Shown in pieces: positions 8,349-16,129 of a DNA stretch of 43,476 nt (the first letter of the stretch is position 1; each line of letters starts with the position of its first letter). Under the pieces are notes generated by a model. The model searched no databases. It was not told the DNA's origin and worked only from the letters and a program-made list of their open reading frames with translations. Source of the DNA: Leisingera sp. ANG-Vp (GTDB lineage: Bacteria > Pseudomonadota > Alphaproteobacteria > Rhodobacterales > Rhodobacteraceae); contig NZ_JWLD01000042.1 of the NCBI RefSeq assembly GCF_000813725.1, positions 1 to 43,476 of the forward strand, in the 5' to 3' direction. The translations under genes and the position numbers were made by a program.

Positions 8349-9173
8349 TCATTCGCCGGCTTCCAGGTACCGGGGCCGCAGCACATGGATCGTGGGGCGG
8401 CTGGGCAGGCTGCGCAGGGACACCGTCAGCGTGCTGTTCCCTTCATTGACGACGCTGAACTCCGGGCCGACCCGGGCCAGGAAGCGTTCCAGCGAGTAAT
8501 CCGTGAACCAGTGCATCGGGATGATGACCGAGGAGCGCAGCCGCCCCAGCACCTCCAGCATCTGATCCAGCGGCAGGGTGATGCCGCCATCCACCGCTGC
8601 CATCACCACATCCAGCCGTCCAAGTGCTGCGAACTGCTCCGGTGTCGGCACATGGTGCAGATGGCCGAGGTGGCCGATGCAGAGGCCTGCGGCCTCGAAG
8701 ACAAAGATCGAATTGCCGAGCGGCTCTACCCCGCCGAACATGTTGCGGATGTCGGTCGGAACGTTGCGGATCAGCATTTCTCCGAGGTCCAGGTGGTGCT
8801 GAGCCCCCGTTCCGGCAGGCCCCCACCCCTGCAGCACATGCGGGATCGCCGGGTCCGGATGTGCGGTCCAATGGGTTTCATGCGCGTGGTTCATGGTGAC
8901 CGCATCGGGGATCAGCGGCGCGGAGCCGGTGAAGCCGGTGAAATCGGTCACCACATTGAGCCCGCCTTCAGTCCTGAGCAGGAAGGAGGCATGGGCAATG
9001 TAGCGGATATGGACGCTGTCCCGGGAAACAGGATCCTGCCAGCTGGCCTTCTGCAGATACTCCAGCCCGTCCGTGCTTTCGGCCAGGGCGATGCAATGGC
9101 TCGCCCGCCGCTCCTGTGCATGCAGAGCACCGGCAAAAAGGGTCAGGCAGAGAAACCAAAGAAGAGCGCGCAT
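8349..9173 (-). CDS. secreted metallo-beta-lactamase-fold protein (UlaG-like)
   Basis: The ATG at 9173 gives 274 residues starting with a clear signal peptide (MRALLWFLCLTLFAGALHAQ), so a periplasmic or exported protein is expected; the frame is open 38 codons further upstream but that part is implausible. The body resembles UlaG/YcbL-type MBL-fold hydrolases: IRYIAHASFLLRTEGGLNVVTDF, then MNHAHETHW, later CIGHLGHLHH, AAVDGG and IPMHWF. The first metal motif reads HAHETH instead of HxHxDH, so the usual aspartate position is threonine. Metal binding is supported by the other histidines. Substrate unknown. It may be cotranscribed with the FAD-linked dehydrogenase 41 nt downstream. Confidence 0.85.
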   Translation of the reverse strand: MRALLWFLCLTLFAGALHAQERRASHCIALAESTDGLEYLQKASWQDPVSRDSVHIRYIAHASFLLRTEGGLNVVTDFTGFTGSAPLIPDAVTMNHAHETHWTAHPDPAIPHVLQGWGPAGTGAQHHLDLGEMLIRNVPTDIRNMFGGVEPLGNSIFVFEAAGLCIGHLGHLHHVPTPEQFAALGRLDVVMAAVDGGITLPLDQMLEVLGRLRSSVIIPMHWFTDYSLERFLARVGPEFSVVNEGNSTLTVSLRSLPSRPTIHVLRPRYLEAGE

Positions 9174-9253
9174 GACGCAGGTTCTAGGGCGTATTTTCCC
9201 GCTGTCAGCCTTTTGGGTGGAAATTCCTCTCAGAGGCCCTCCCGCCCGCTCCT

Positions 9254-9390
9254 GCAGAATTTGAAATTCTGCCTCGCAGTTGGGCATAGCGCCGGGCCGC
9301 CGGCCCGGCGCGGGCGGTTCGCTTTCGCAGCCGGTTCTTCCGGCCGCAAGGCCGGACAGCGCCGCGCCTCAGGCGCGGCGCTATGCCCAA
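9254..9390. repeat. composite inverted-repeat element with TTGGGCATAGC ends (copy 3)
   Basis: A palindrome GCAGAATTTGAAATTCTGC (9254-9272) is followed after 7 nt by a 15-bp arm TTGGGCATAGCGCCG (9280-9294), whose perfect complement closes the element at 9376-9390. Inside are nested GC palindromes: 9291-9309, a CCGG-rich pair around 9331-9355, and 9361-9379. The element fills the gap between the long cytochrome-oxidase gene train (last stop at 9463) and the next minus-strand gene (start 9173). It may act as a transcript end barrier. Confidence 0.75.
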
Positions 9391-9462
9391 CGGGAGCGGT
9401 GCATCACAGATGCACCAGCGACGGGCGGGAGTTCCTGAATCCGGCTGTGCAGATGATTGCGG

Positions 9463-10053
9463 TCAGGCCTGCCCGGCCAGTGTCTTGCCGCGGCGGTCGT
9501 GGCGCAGGGAGGCATAAAGCACATGGGTCCGCCAGCGGCCGTTGATCTGCAGATAGGACTGGGCAACGCCTTCGTATTTGAAGCCGGATTTCTCCAGCAA
9601 TCCGCGGGACGCCTGGTTTTCCGGCAGGCAGGCGGCCTCGATCCGGCTGAGGTCCAGCTTGCTGAAGGCATAGTGCACCACCGCGCCAATCGCCTCGCGC
9701 ATGTAGCCCTGACGGGCAAAGCTCTGGCCGGTCCAATAGCCCAGGGTGCCGGATTGCGCCGGGCCGCGGCGGATGTTGTCCAGGGTGATGGCCCCGACCA
9801 GCTGGCTGTCCTCCCGGCGGATCAGGAACAGCGGCAGCGCAGTGCCGCCGGAGACTGAGCGGCGGGCCCAGTAAACCCGGTTGGTGAAGCTCTTGCGGCT
9901 GAGATGATCCGCCGCCCAGCTGGGCTCCCAAGGCGTGAGATAAGCCTGGCTTTGCAGGCGCAATGCCGCCCAGCCGTGAAAATCCGCATGCACCGGCGGC
10001 CTGAGAGTCAGGCGCTCGGTTTCAATACGGACCTTGCGGCGGTTCAGCAGCAT
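9463..10053 (-). CDS. GNAT N-acetyltransferase, RimJ/RimL type
   Basis: The 196-residue protein has the RimJ-like GNAT layout: an N-terminal IETERLTLRPP strand, VGAITLDNIRRG, then the acetyl-CoA loop region GYWTGQSFARQGYMREAIGAVVHYAF near residue 105 and the late block RIEAACLPENQASRGLLEKSGFKYEG. Such enzymes acetylate protein N-termini (ribosomal protein S5 for RimJ) or small molecules; the target is unknown here. Its ATG overlaps the stop of the M16 peptidase gene by one base (TGATG), which points to translational coupling. It is the last gene of the oxidase train. Confidence 0.88.
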   Translation of the reverse strand: MLLNRRKVRIETERLTLRPPVHADFHGWAALRLQSQAYLTPWEPSWAADHLSRKSFTNRVYWARRSVSGGTALPLFLIRREDSQLVGAITLDNIRRGPAQSGTLGYWTGQSFARQGYMREAIGAVVHYAFSKLDLSRIEAACLPENQASRGLLEKSGFKYEGVAQSYLQINGRWRTHVLYASLRHDRRGKTLAGQA

Positions 10054-11315
10054 CAGGCGGCGCGCCTCTCCTGCAGCCTCTCCAATGCGGGGGCGCCGTC
10101 CACCGGGCCGTAAAGCGCAAGTGCTGCAGGTGCTGCTACCGCCATGGTCTCGGCCAGCTCACGCACGTCTTTGGTGGTGACCGCATTGATGCGCTCCACC
10201 GTGCGCTCCAGCGACGGCACCTTGCCCCAGATCTGCACCAGCCGCGCCAGACGCTCGGCCCGGTTGGAGGGGCTTTCCAGCCCCATCAGCATGCCGGCCT
10301 TCATCTGGGCGCGGGCGCGCTCGACCTCGGCATCGTTCATATCATCCGCAGCGCGCTTCATCTCGTCGATGGTGATGCCTGCCAGCTCCGCCAGCTGCTC
10401 GCCCGAGGTGCCTGCGTAGACGGTCATCGAGCCGGTATCGGCATAAGACCCTGCCTGCGAGAAGATCGTGTAGCACAGGCCGCGTTTTTCGCGCACCTCC
10501 TGGAACAGCCGCGAGGACATGCCGCCGCCAAGGGCGCTGGCATAGATCTGCGCAGTGTACATCGACTGGTCGCGGTAGCTGGGCGCCTCAAAGGCCAGCG
10601 CGAAATGCGCCTGTTCCAGATCCTTGACCTGCCGTGCCTCGCCGCCGGTGAAGGTGGCACCTTCCGCAGTGAAATCGGCTTTCGGCTCCATGTGGCCGAA
10701 CAGACGCTCGGCCAGTTTGACCAGTTCATCGTGATCCACACCGCCAGCGGCTGCGAGGATCATCTGGCCGGGACCGTAGTGCTCCGCCACGAAGCCCTGC
10801 AGGTCCTCGCGAGAGAAGCTGCTGACGCGTTCTGCCGGGCCCAGAATAGTCCGCCCCAGCGGCTGGCCGCGGTAGCTTTCCTCCTGCAGCCAGTCAAAGA
10901 TCACATCATCGGGCGTATCCAGCGACTGGCCGATTTCCTGCAGGATCACCCCGCGCTCAACCTCGATCTCGCGCTGATCGAACACCGGATTCAGCAGGAT
11001 ATCCCCGATCACATCCACCGCCAGCGGCACGTCGTCCTTCAGCACACGGGCGTAATAGGCCGTCACCTCGCGCGAGGTATAGGCGTTGATATAGCCGCCT
11101 ACATCCTCGATCTCCTCGGCGATCTGCAGGGCCGAGCGCCGCTTGGTGCCCTTGAAGGCCATATGCTCCAGGAAATGGGCGATACCGTTCTGCTCAATCC
11201 GCTCGTGGCGGCCGCCGGCGCTTACCCAGATCCCGATCGCCGCGGATTCCAGCCCCGGCATATGCTCGGAGACGATGCGGAACCCGTTGGCGAGTGTGTG
11301 CTGCTGTACGGTCAA
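10053..11315 (-). CDS. M16 family zinc peptidase (processing peptidase-like)
   Basis: The 420-residue protein belongs to the insulinase/mitochondrial processing peptidase family. The inverted zinc motif HxxEH is present as HFLEHMAFKGT near residues 47-57, and the distal ligand glutamate lies in EVERGVILQEI about 75 residues later. The second half is the usual inactive lobe. The start is TTG, overlapping the thrC stop as TTGA; no ATG lies near and the N-terminus (QQHTLANGFRI) is the family's usual beginning, so TTG is likely real. No signal peptide is seen, so a cytoplasmic role is expected. Substrate unknown. The neighbouring order thrC - M16 - GNAT recurs in related bacteria. Confidence 0.92.
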   Translation of the reverse strand: MTVQQHTLANGFRIVSEHMPGLESAAIGIWVSAGGRHERIEQNGIAHFLEHMAFKGTKRRSALQIAEEIEDVGGYINAYTSREVTAYYARVLKDDVPLAVDVIGDILLNPVFDQREIEVERGVILQEIGQSLDTPDDVIFDWLQEESYRGQPLGRTILGPAERVSSFSREDLQGFVAEHYGPGQMILAAAGGVDHDELVKLAERLFGHMEPKADFTAEGATFTGGEARQVKDLEQAHFALAFEAPSYRDQSMYTAQIYASALGGGMSSRLFQEVREKRGLCYTIFSQAGSYADTGSMTVYAGTSGEQLAELAGITIDEMKRAADDMNDAEVERARAQMKAGMLMGLESPSNRAERLARLVQIWGKVPSLERTVERINAVTTKDVRELAETMAVAAPAALALYGPVDGAPALERLQERRAA

Positions 11316-12700
11316 TGCGCGATGTTCTTTCTGATGTGATCCTCAAGGGCAGCCAGATCGTTTGCGATCCGGGTCACCCGTTCCGACCTCTCATACAGGT
11401 CGGACATGCGCGGCGGCAAGGGCGGATGGATACCGCTGGCATCTTCCACGGCTGCCGGGAATTTCGCCGGATGCGCAGTGGCCAGGGTGATCATCGGCAC
11501 GTCTGCGCTTCGGTGCTCATTGGCGACCTTCACGCCGACCGCGCCATGCGGGCAGAGCAGCTCGCCCGAGGCTGCCAGTTCGGATTTGATGGTGGCCAGA
11601 GTCTCCTCCTCGGAGGTGCGGCCCGAGGCATAGGTCTCGGACAGCGCCTGCATCGCGCCCTGCGAGACGTCAAAACCGCCGTTCTTCAGCTCATCCATCA
11701 GCTGGGCGATGGCCTTGGCATCTTTGCCATAGGCGTAGAACAGGGCGCGTTCGAAGTTGGAGGAGACCTGAATGTCCATCGACGGCGAGATCGAGGGCTG
11801 GGTGTCACCCTTGTAATAGCCCTGCCCCGACAGGCAGCGGTGCAGAATGTCGTTCTGGTTGGTGGCAACCACCAGCTGGTCGATGGGCAGGCCCATCTGC
11901 TTGGCGATGAAGCCTGCAAAGATGTCACCGAAGTTGCCGGTGGGCACGGTGAAGCTCACCTTGCGCTGCGGTGCGCCGAGGCTCACGGCAGAGGAGAAGT
12001 AATAGACCACCTGCGCCAGCACCCGGGCGATGTTGATCGAATTGACGCCAGCCAGTTTCACGCCATCGCGGAAGTCGAAGTCGTTGAACATGTCTTTCAC
12101 GCGCGCCTGGCAATCGTCGAAGTCGCCATCAACGGCCAGCGCATGGACATTGGCGTCCTGCGGCGTGGTCATCTGGCGGCGCTGCACCTCAGACACACGG
12201 CCGTGCGGATAGAGGATGAAGACATCGACATTGGACAGGCCGCGGAAGGCCTCCATCGCCGCCGAGCCGGTATCGCCGGAGGTTGCGCCTGCGATGGTCA
12301 CCCGGTCGCTGCGGCGCTCCAGTGCGGCCTGGAACAGCTGGCCGATCAGCTGCATGGCGAAGTCCTTGAACGCCAGCGTCGGGCCGTGGAACAGTTCCAG
12401 CAGGAAATGGTTCGGCGCCAGCTGCTTGAGCGGTGCGCGGGCGGCGTGGCCGAAGCCTTCGTAGGCGCGGGCGATGATGCCGCGGAATTCCTCATCGGTG
12501 AAGCAATCGCCGATGAAGGGGCGCATGACGCGGAAGGCGGTTTCCTCGTAGGACAGGCCCGCCAGCGCCGCGATCTCATCCTGCGGCATCTGCGGGATTT
12601 CGGCCGGCACATAGAGGCCGCCGTCACGGGCCAGTCCGGTCAGCATGGCGTCTTCAAAGGTCAGCTCGGGCGCTTGGCCCCGGGTCGAGATATATTTCAT
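11312..12700 (-). CDS. thrC: threonine synthase
   Basis: This PLP enzyme converts O-phosphohomoserine to threonine, the last step of threonine synthesis. The 462-residue length and N-terminus (YISTRGQAPELTFEDAMLTGLARDGGLYVP) match the E. coli/fungal-type class. The PLP lysine lies in GPTLAFKDFAMQ near residue 113, and the phosphate-binding part is SFTVPTGNFGDIFAG. The ATG at 12700 has AAGG about 5 nt upstream. It follows surf1 by 20 nt and overlaps the M16 gene by 4 nt, so it is read as part of the oxidase train although its role is amino-acid synthesis. Confidence 0.96.
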   Translation of the reverse strand: MKYISTRGQAPELTFEDAMLTGLARDGGLYVPAEIPQMPQDEIAALAGLSYEETAFRVMRPFIGDCFTDEEFRGIIARAYEGFGHAARAPLKQLAPNHFLLELFHGPTLAFKDFAMQLIGQLFQAALERRSDRVTIAGATSGDTGSAAMEAFRGLSNVDVFILYPHGRVSEVQRRQMTTPQDANVHALAVDGDFDDCQARVKDMFNDFDFRDGVKLAGVNSINIARVLAQVVYYFSSAVSLGAPQRKVSFTVPTGNFGDIFAGFIAKQMGLPIDQLVVATNQNDILHRCLSGQGYYKGDTQPSISPSMDIQVSSNFERALFYAYGKDAKAIAQLMDELKNGGFDVSQGAMQALSETYASGRTSEEETLATIKSELAASGELLCPHGAVGVKVANEHRSADVPMITLATAHPAKFPAAVEDASGIHPPLPPRMSDLYERSERVTRIANDLAALEDHIRKNIAH

Positions 12701-12720
12701 CGCCTTCAGCTCTTTTCAGT

Positions 12721-13389
12721 TCAGGAGCGGCTGCGCCGCAGGAAATAGACAGTCATCGCGGCCCAGATAGCGGCCAGCGAAAACCAGGTGATCGCGTATT
12801 GCAAGTGGTTGTTCGGGATGGAGGCCGTGTTGACGGGAACCGGCAGCAGCCCCGCCTCCCCCTCCGGGTTCGCGCGCAGGACGATCATCACCGCTTCGGT
12901 GCCAAGCTGTGCCGCCATCTTTCCGGTGTCGCGGGCGTACCAGATGTTGCCGGCCAGATCCGGGTCAGGCGTGTAGCTGTCGGTCTCCTGCGGCCAGTGG
13001 ATGTTACCATCAATGCCGGCAGGGCCGGCCAGGCGTGCGGCCTGCTTTTCCTTCACCGGGACAAAGCCGCGGTCGATCAGAACCTTGCGGCCATCCGCCA
13101 GGGTGAAGGGGGAAATCACCCGGTAGCCAGGGCCGATATCCTTGACCGAGGTGAGCACGTGCAGCTCCTCTGACCCGATCTCCCCTTCCAGGCGAACCGG
13201 GAGGTACTTGTCCGCTTCGGGGTCGAACTGGGCCGGCAGGGAGGCGGAAGGTGCCTCTGCGATCCGCGCATCTATGGTGGCGAGGATATTTTCCTTCCAG
13301 GCCTTGCGCTGCAGCTGCCAGGTGCCGAGGCCGGTCAGAACGGCCAGGCCCGCGCCGCTGATGATCAACAGGAAGATGACACGCCGCAT
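12721..13389 (-). CDS. surf1: SURF1 family oxidase assembly protein
   Basis: SURF1 proteins help insert heme a into subunit I of aa3-type cytochrome c oxidase. The ATG at 13389 (222 residues) is preferred over an upstream TTG at 13410 because it places the first membrane helix (VIFLLIISGAGLAVLTGLG) directly at the N-terminus. Hallmarks are GTWQLQRKAWKE after the first helix, the large periplasmic loop with YLPVRLEGE and VLIDRGFVP, and the second helix NNHLQYAITWFSLAAIWA near the C-terminus. It lies downstream of ctaE, separated by a 12-bp hairpin. Confidence 0.93.
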   Translation of the reverse strand: MRRVIFLLIISGAGLAVLTGLGTWQLQRKAWKENILATIDARIAEAPSASLPAQFDPEADKYLPVRLEGEIGSEELHVLTSVKDIGPGYRVISPFTLADGRKVLIDRGFVPVKEKQAARLAGPAGIDGNIHWPQETDSYTPDPDLAGNIWYARDTGKMAAQLGTEAVMIVLRANPEGEAGLLPVPVNTASIPNNHLQYAITWFSLAAIWAAMTVYFLRRSRS

Positions 13390-13416
13390 CGACGCTGTGC
13401 TCCGCTTCAAAGTTCA

Positions 13417-13444
13417 GGGCGCGCAAGGTGTCCCTTGCGCGCCC
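13417..13444. repeat. perfect hairpin between ctaE and surf1
   Basis: A 12-bp perfect stem (13417-13428 with 13433-13444) with a 4-nt loop lies in the 116-nt gap between the ctaE stop and the surf1 start. Read on minus it is followed by only a weak T-stretch, so it may lower read-through into surf1-thrC or protect the 3' end of the ctaE message. Confidence 0.6.
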
Positions 13445-13505
13445 CGTGTGTGACTTCAAGCCTGCGGATAATCAACCGCAAACATGTAACCCATACAAAC
13501 CGCCC

Positions 13506-14315
13506 TTACAGGCCCGCGGTGCCCCAGATGTAGACAGCCACGAAGAGGAACAGCCAGACAACGTCCACGAAGTGCCAGTACCAGGCCGCGGCCTCGAAGC
13601 CGACGTGCTGTTCCGGAGTGAAGTCGCCCTTCATCGCGCGGATCAGGCAGACGGTCAGGAAGATGGTGCCGATGACCACGTGGAAACCGTGGAAGCCGGT
13701 GGCCATGAAGAAGTTCGAATAGAACTCGTCGCCGCCGAACTGCCAGCCTTCGTGCAGCAGGTGGTAGTACTCGTAGCCCTGCAGGAAGGTGAAGGCGATG
13801 CCGAACGCGATGCCGATGGCCAGGCCCTGCACCAGCGCTTTGCGGTCGTTGTTGTGGACCAGCGCGTGGTGCGCCCAAGTCACGGCACAGCCCGACAGCA
13901 GCAGGATCAGAGTGTTGATCAGCGGCAGGTGGAACGGGTCGACCGGCAGGATTTCCGGCGCGATGTACTCGGTGCCGATATAGGTCTCCATCGGGTAGAT
14001 GGCGTGTTTGAAGAACGACCAGAACCAGGCGAAGAAGAACATCACTTCGGACATCACAAACAGGATGAAGCCATAGCGCAGGCCGATACGCACAACCGGG
14101 GTGTGGTCGCCCTGTTTGCTTTCCTTGACGACTTCCGACCACCAGGCGAAGGCCGAGTACAGCACCAGCACCAGTGCGCCCCAGAACAGATAGGACGTGA
14201 TGCCCTGCATCCACAGCACGGCGCCGAACAGCATGAAGAAGGTGCCCAAGGAGCTCAGCAGCGGCCAGATCGACGGCGGCAGAATGTGATAATCGTGATT
14301 TTTAGCGTGCGCCAT
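13506..14315 (-). CDS. ctaE: cytochrome c oxidase subunit III
   Basis: This is an inner-membrane subunit of aa3-type oxidase that stabilises the proton-pumping core. The 269-residue protein has about seven membrane helices and typical segments [17 protein letters not shown] at the N-terminus, [13 protein letters not shown] near residue 97, and [14 protein letters not shown] near residue 200, closing with the [12 protein letters not shown] helix. The ATG at 14315 has a GAGGGA about 6 nt upstream. It lies 23 nt after ctaG in the same train. Subunit I (ctaD) is not in this window. Confidence 0.97.
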   Translation of the reverse strand: MAHAKNHDYHILPPSIWPLLSSLGTFFMLFGAVLWMQGITSYLFWGALVLVLYSAFAWWSEVVKESKQGDHTPVVRIGLRYGFILFVMSEVMFFFAWFWSFFKHAIYPMETYIGTEYIAPEILPVDPFHLPLINTLILLLSGCAVTWAHHALVHNNDRKALVQGLAIGIAFGIAFTFLQGYEYYHLLHEGWQFGGDEFYSNFFMATGFHGFHVVIGTIFLTVCLIRAMKGDFTPEQHVGFEAAAWYWHFVDVVWLFLFVAVYIWGTAGL

Positions 14316-14338
14316 TTAAGTGTCCCTCACCTAGCGGC

Positions 14339-14926
14339 CTAGTTCGTGGTTGAGCCTGCCCCGGTGTTTTCCCCGGTATCGAGGGCTGCGTATCCCTCGG
14401 GCAGATCGATTTCATTGAACGTGTACGACAGCGTGATCGTATGCACGTATTTTGCGTCCCGGTCATCAATGATTTCCGGATCAACATAGAAGGTCACGGG
14501 CATCTGCACCCGCTCCCCCGGCTGAAGCACCTGCTCGGTAAAGCAGAAGCAGTCGATTTTTTCGAAGAAATAGCCGGCCTCGTACGGCACCACATTATAG
14601 GATGCCTGGCCCGCTACCGGGCGGTCGGTCGGGTTATAGGCCTCGTAGAAGGCAAGCCCGGTTTCGCCCAGCTTGATCTCCATCTCGCGCACCACCGGCT
14701 TGAACTCCCACGGCATGCCGAGGGCCTTGGAGGCGTCGAAGCGCACCTTGATGGTCTGCTCCAGCACGGTGTCGGAACCGGCACTGGCCACCTGAGTGAC
14801 ACCGCCAAAGCCGGTCACCCGGCAGAACCAGTCGTAGAACGGCACCGAGGCCCAGGAGAGGCCGCCCATCAGGACAACCACGCCGACCAGCTGCACAACG
14901 GTTTTCTGGGGCCCCTGCAGCGCCAT
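14339..14926 (-). CDS. ctaG: Cox11/CtaG copper chaperone for cytochrome c oxidase
   Basis: The protein delivers copper to the CuB site of subunit I. The 195-residue protein has one N-terminal membrane helix (about residues 10-28), FYDWFCRVTGFGG right after it, and the copper-binding CFCF motif (Cys126 and Cys128) in a periplasmic immunoglobulin-like domain; Cys35 is the third conserved cysteine. The sequence ends with the family's VHTITLSYTFNEI block. Its ATG overlaps the stop of the preceding 54-residue gene (TGATG). Confidence 0.96.
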   Translation of the reverse strand: MALQGPQKTVVQLVGVVVLMGGLSWASVPFYDWFCRVTGFGGVTQVASAGSDTVLEQTIKVRFDASKALGMPWEFKPVVREMEIKLGETGLAFYEAYNPTDRPVAGQASYNVVPYEAGYFFEKIDCFCFTEQVLQPGERVQMPVTFYVDPEIIDDRDAKYVHTITLSYTFNEIDLPEGYAALDTGENTGAGSTTN

Positions 14927-15090
14927 CAGTTCTGCGCCTCCTGCGTTTCCGGGAACTGGAAGCCGGAGGAAGTCACCTTGACCATAGTCAGCACCATGAT
15001 CAGCACCACAAATGCGGCCAGCAAGATGCCAACGCCCTTGTTGAGGCCCGAGCGGCGCTTGTGGATCTCGTGTTCCTTGTGCAGCGCCAT
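14926..15090 (-). CDS. 54-residue membrane protein in the oxidase operon (CoxF-like)
   Basis: An ATG at 15090 opens a 54-residue frame one nucleotide after the ctaB stop and closes in a TGATG overlap with ctaG, so its position argues strongly for translation. The product has a basic N-terminus (HKEHEIHKRRSG), one membrane helix (about residues 19-38) and a short polar tail. A small single-helix protein between ctaB and ctaG is usual in alphaproteobacteria and is sometimes called CoxF. Its role in oxidase assembly is inferred from position only. Confidence 0.82.
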   Translation of the reverse strand: MALHKEHEIHKRRSGLNKGVGILLAAFVVLIMVLTMVKVTSSGFQFPETQEAQN

Positions 15091-15091
15091 G

Positions 15092-16033
15092 TTACCAGCC
15101 TCCCAGCCCGAAGGGTTTCAGCAGAGCTTCGGCCAGGATGGCGCCGAAATGCAGGAACAGATACAGCAGCGACAGTTTGAAGAAGCTGCGCTCAACCTTG
15201 AAGTTGTCGGCTTCGGAGTCGTCCTCGTCGCGGCGGGTGATCTTCCAGGCACCGTGCAGGAACATCGCGTTCAGCACCAGGGCCACGGCCAGATACAGCG
15301 GGCCGCCGATGCTGGAGAACGCGGTGCCAACGGCCAGAACGGCCAGCAGCACGGTATAGGCCAGGATGTGGAGGCGGGTCGAGCGGCGGCCGTGGGTCAC
15401 GGTCAGCATCGGCACGCCCGCGTCGTCATAATCCGAACGCATGAACAGCGCCAGCGCCCAGAAATGCGGCGGCGTCCACATGAAGGTCAGCAGGAACATC
15501 AGCCAGGGTTCAACCGACATGGTGCCGGTTGCGGCGATCCAGCCGATCACTGGCGGGAAAGCGCCTGCGGCGCCGCCGATCACGATGTTCTGCGGCGTCG
15601 CCCGCTTGAGCCACATGGTGTAGATCACCACGTAGAAGAAGATGGTGAAGGCCAGGAATGCACCCGCAAAGACGTTGGCGGCCAGCGCCAGCATGATCAC
15701 CGACAGGCCCGACAGGGCCAGCCCCAGGGCCAGCGCCTCGCCTGCCTCGACCTTGCCGGCCGGGATAGGGCGCCCTTTGGTGCGCTTCATCACCTTGTCG
15801 ATATCAGCATCCCACCACATGTTCAGCGCGCCGGAAGCGCCGCCGCCGATGGCAATGAACAGGATGGCGCAGAAGCCGACAACGGGATGCACGCCAACGG
15901 GAGCTGCCAGCAGGCCGACCAGAGCGGTGAACACAACCAGCGACATGACCCGCGGCTTCAGCAGGGCGAAATAATCGCCGAAGCTGGCCTCGTCTTCATA
16001 TGCGCGGCTGGCGTTGATGCTTGCGTCGGTCAT
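15092..16033 (-). CDS. ctaB: protoheme IX farnesyltransferase (heme O synthase)
   Basis: The enzyme adds a farnesyl group to heme b to make heme O, the precursor of heme A for the aa3 oxidase. The ATG at 16033 with an AAGGA upstream gives 313 residues; the frame is open to 16111, but that extension has no better site. It is a UbiA-family polytopic membrane protein with LLKPRVMSLVVFTALVG at the start, the prenyl-diphosphate motif NMWWDADIDKVMKRTKGRP near residue 75 and the second Asp-rich loop MRSDYDDAGVPML near residue 200. It lies 96 nt after ctaC. Confidence 0.96.
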   Translation of the reverse strand: MTDASINASRAYEDEASFGDYFALLKPRVMSLVVFTALVGLLAAPVGVHPVVGFCAILFIAIGGGASGALNMWWDADIDKVMKRTKGRPIPAGKVEAGEALALGLALSGLSVIMLALAANVFAGAFLAFTIFFYVVIYTMWLKRATPQNIVIGGAAGAFPPVIGWIAATGTMSVEPWLMFLLTFMWTPPHFWALALFMRSDYDDAGVPMLTVTHGRRSTRLHILAYTVLLAVLAVGTAFSSIGGPLYLAVALVLNAMFLHGAWKITRRDEDDSEADNFKVERSFFKLSLLYLFLHFGAILAEALLKPFGLGGW

Positions 16034-16129
16034 CTTGGGTCCTTTGGCGGCAACAGGTGCGCATCGCTGCGCACCCTGGTCTTTTTTCTGAAACATATGG
16101 AGCTCCCTCAAGCTCCATATAGCCAGTTA

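Noticed and set aside
7264-9545. Two long plus frames opposite the FAD oxidase and MBL-fold genes
   Set aside because: They shadow genes with intact catalytic motifs and lack Shine-Dalgarno sequences and recognisable domains.
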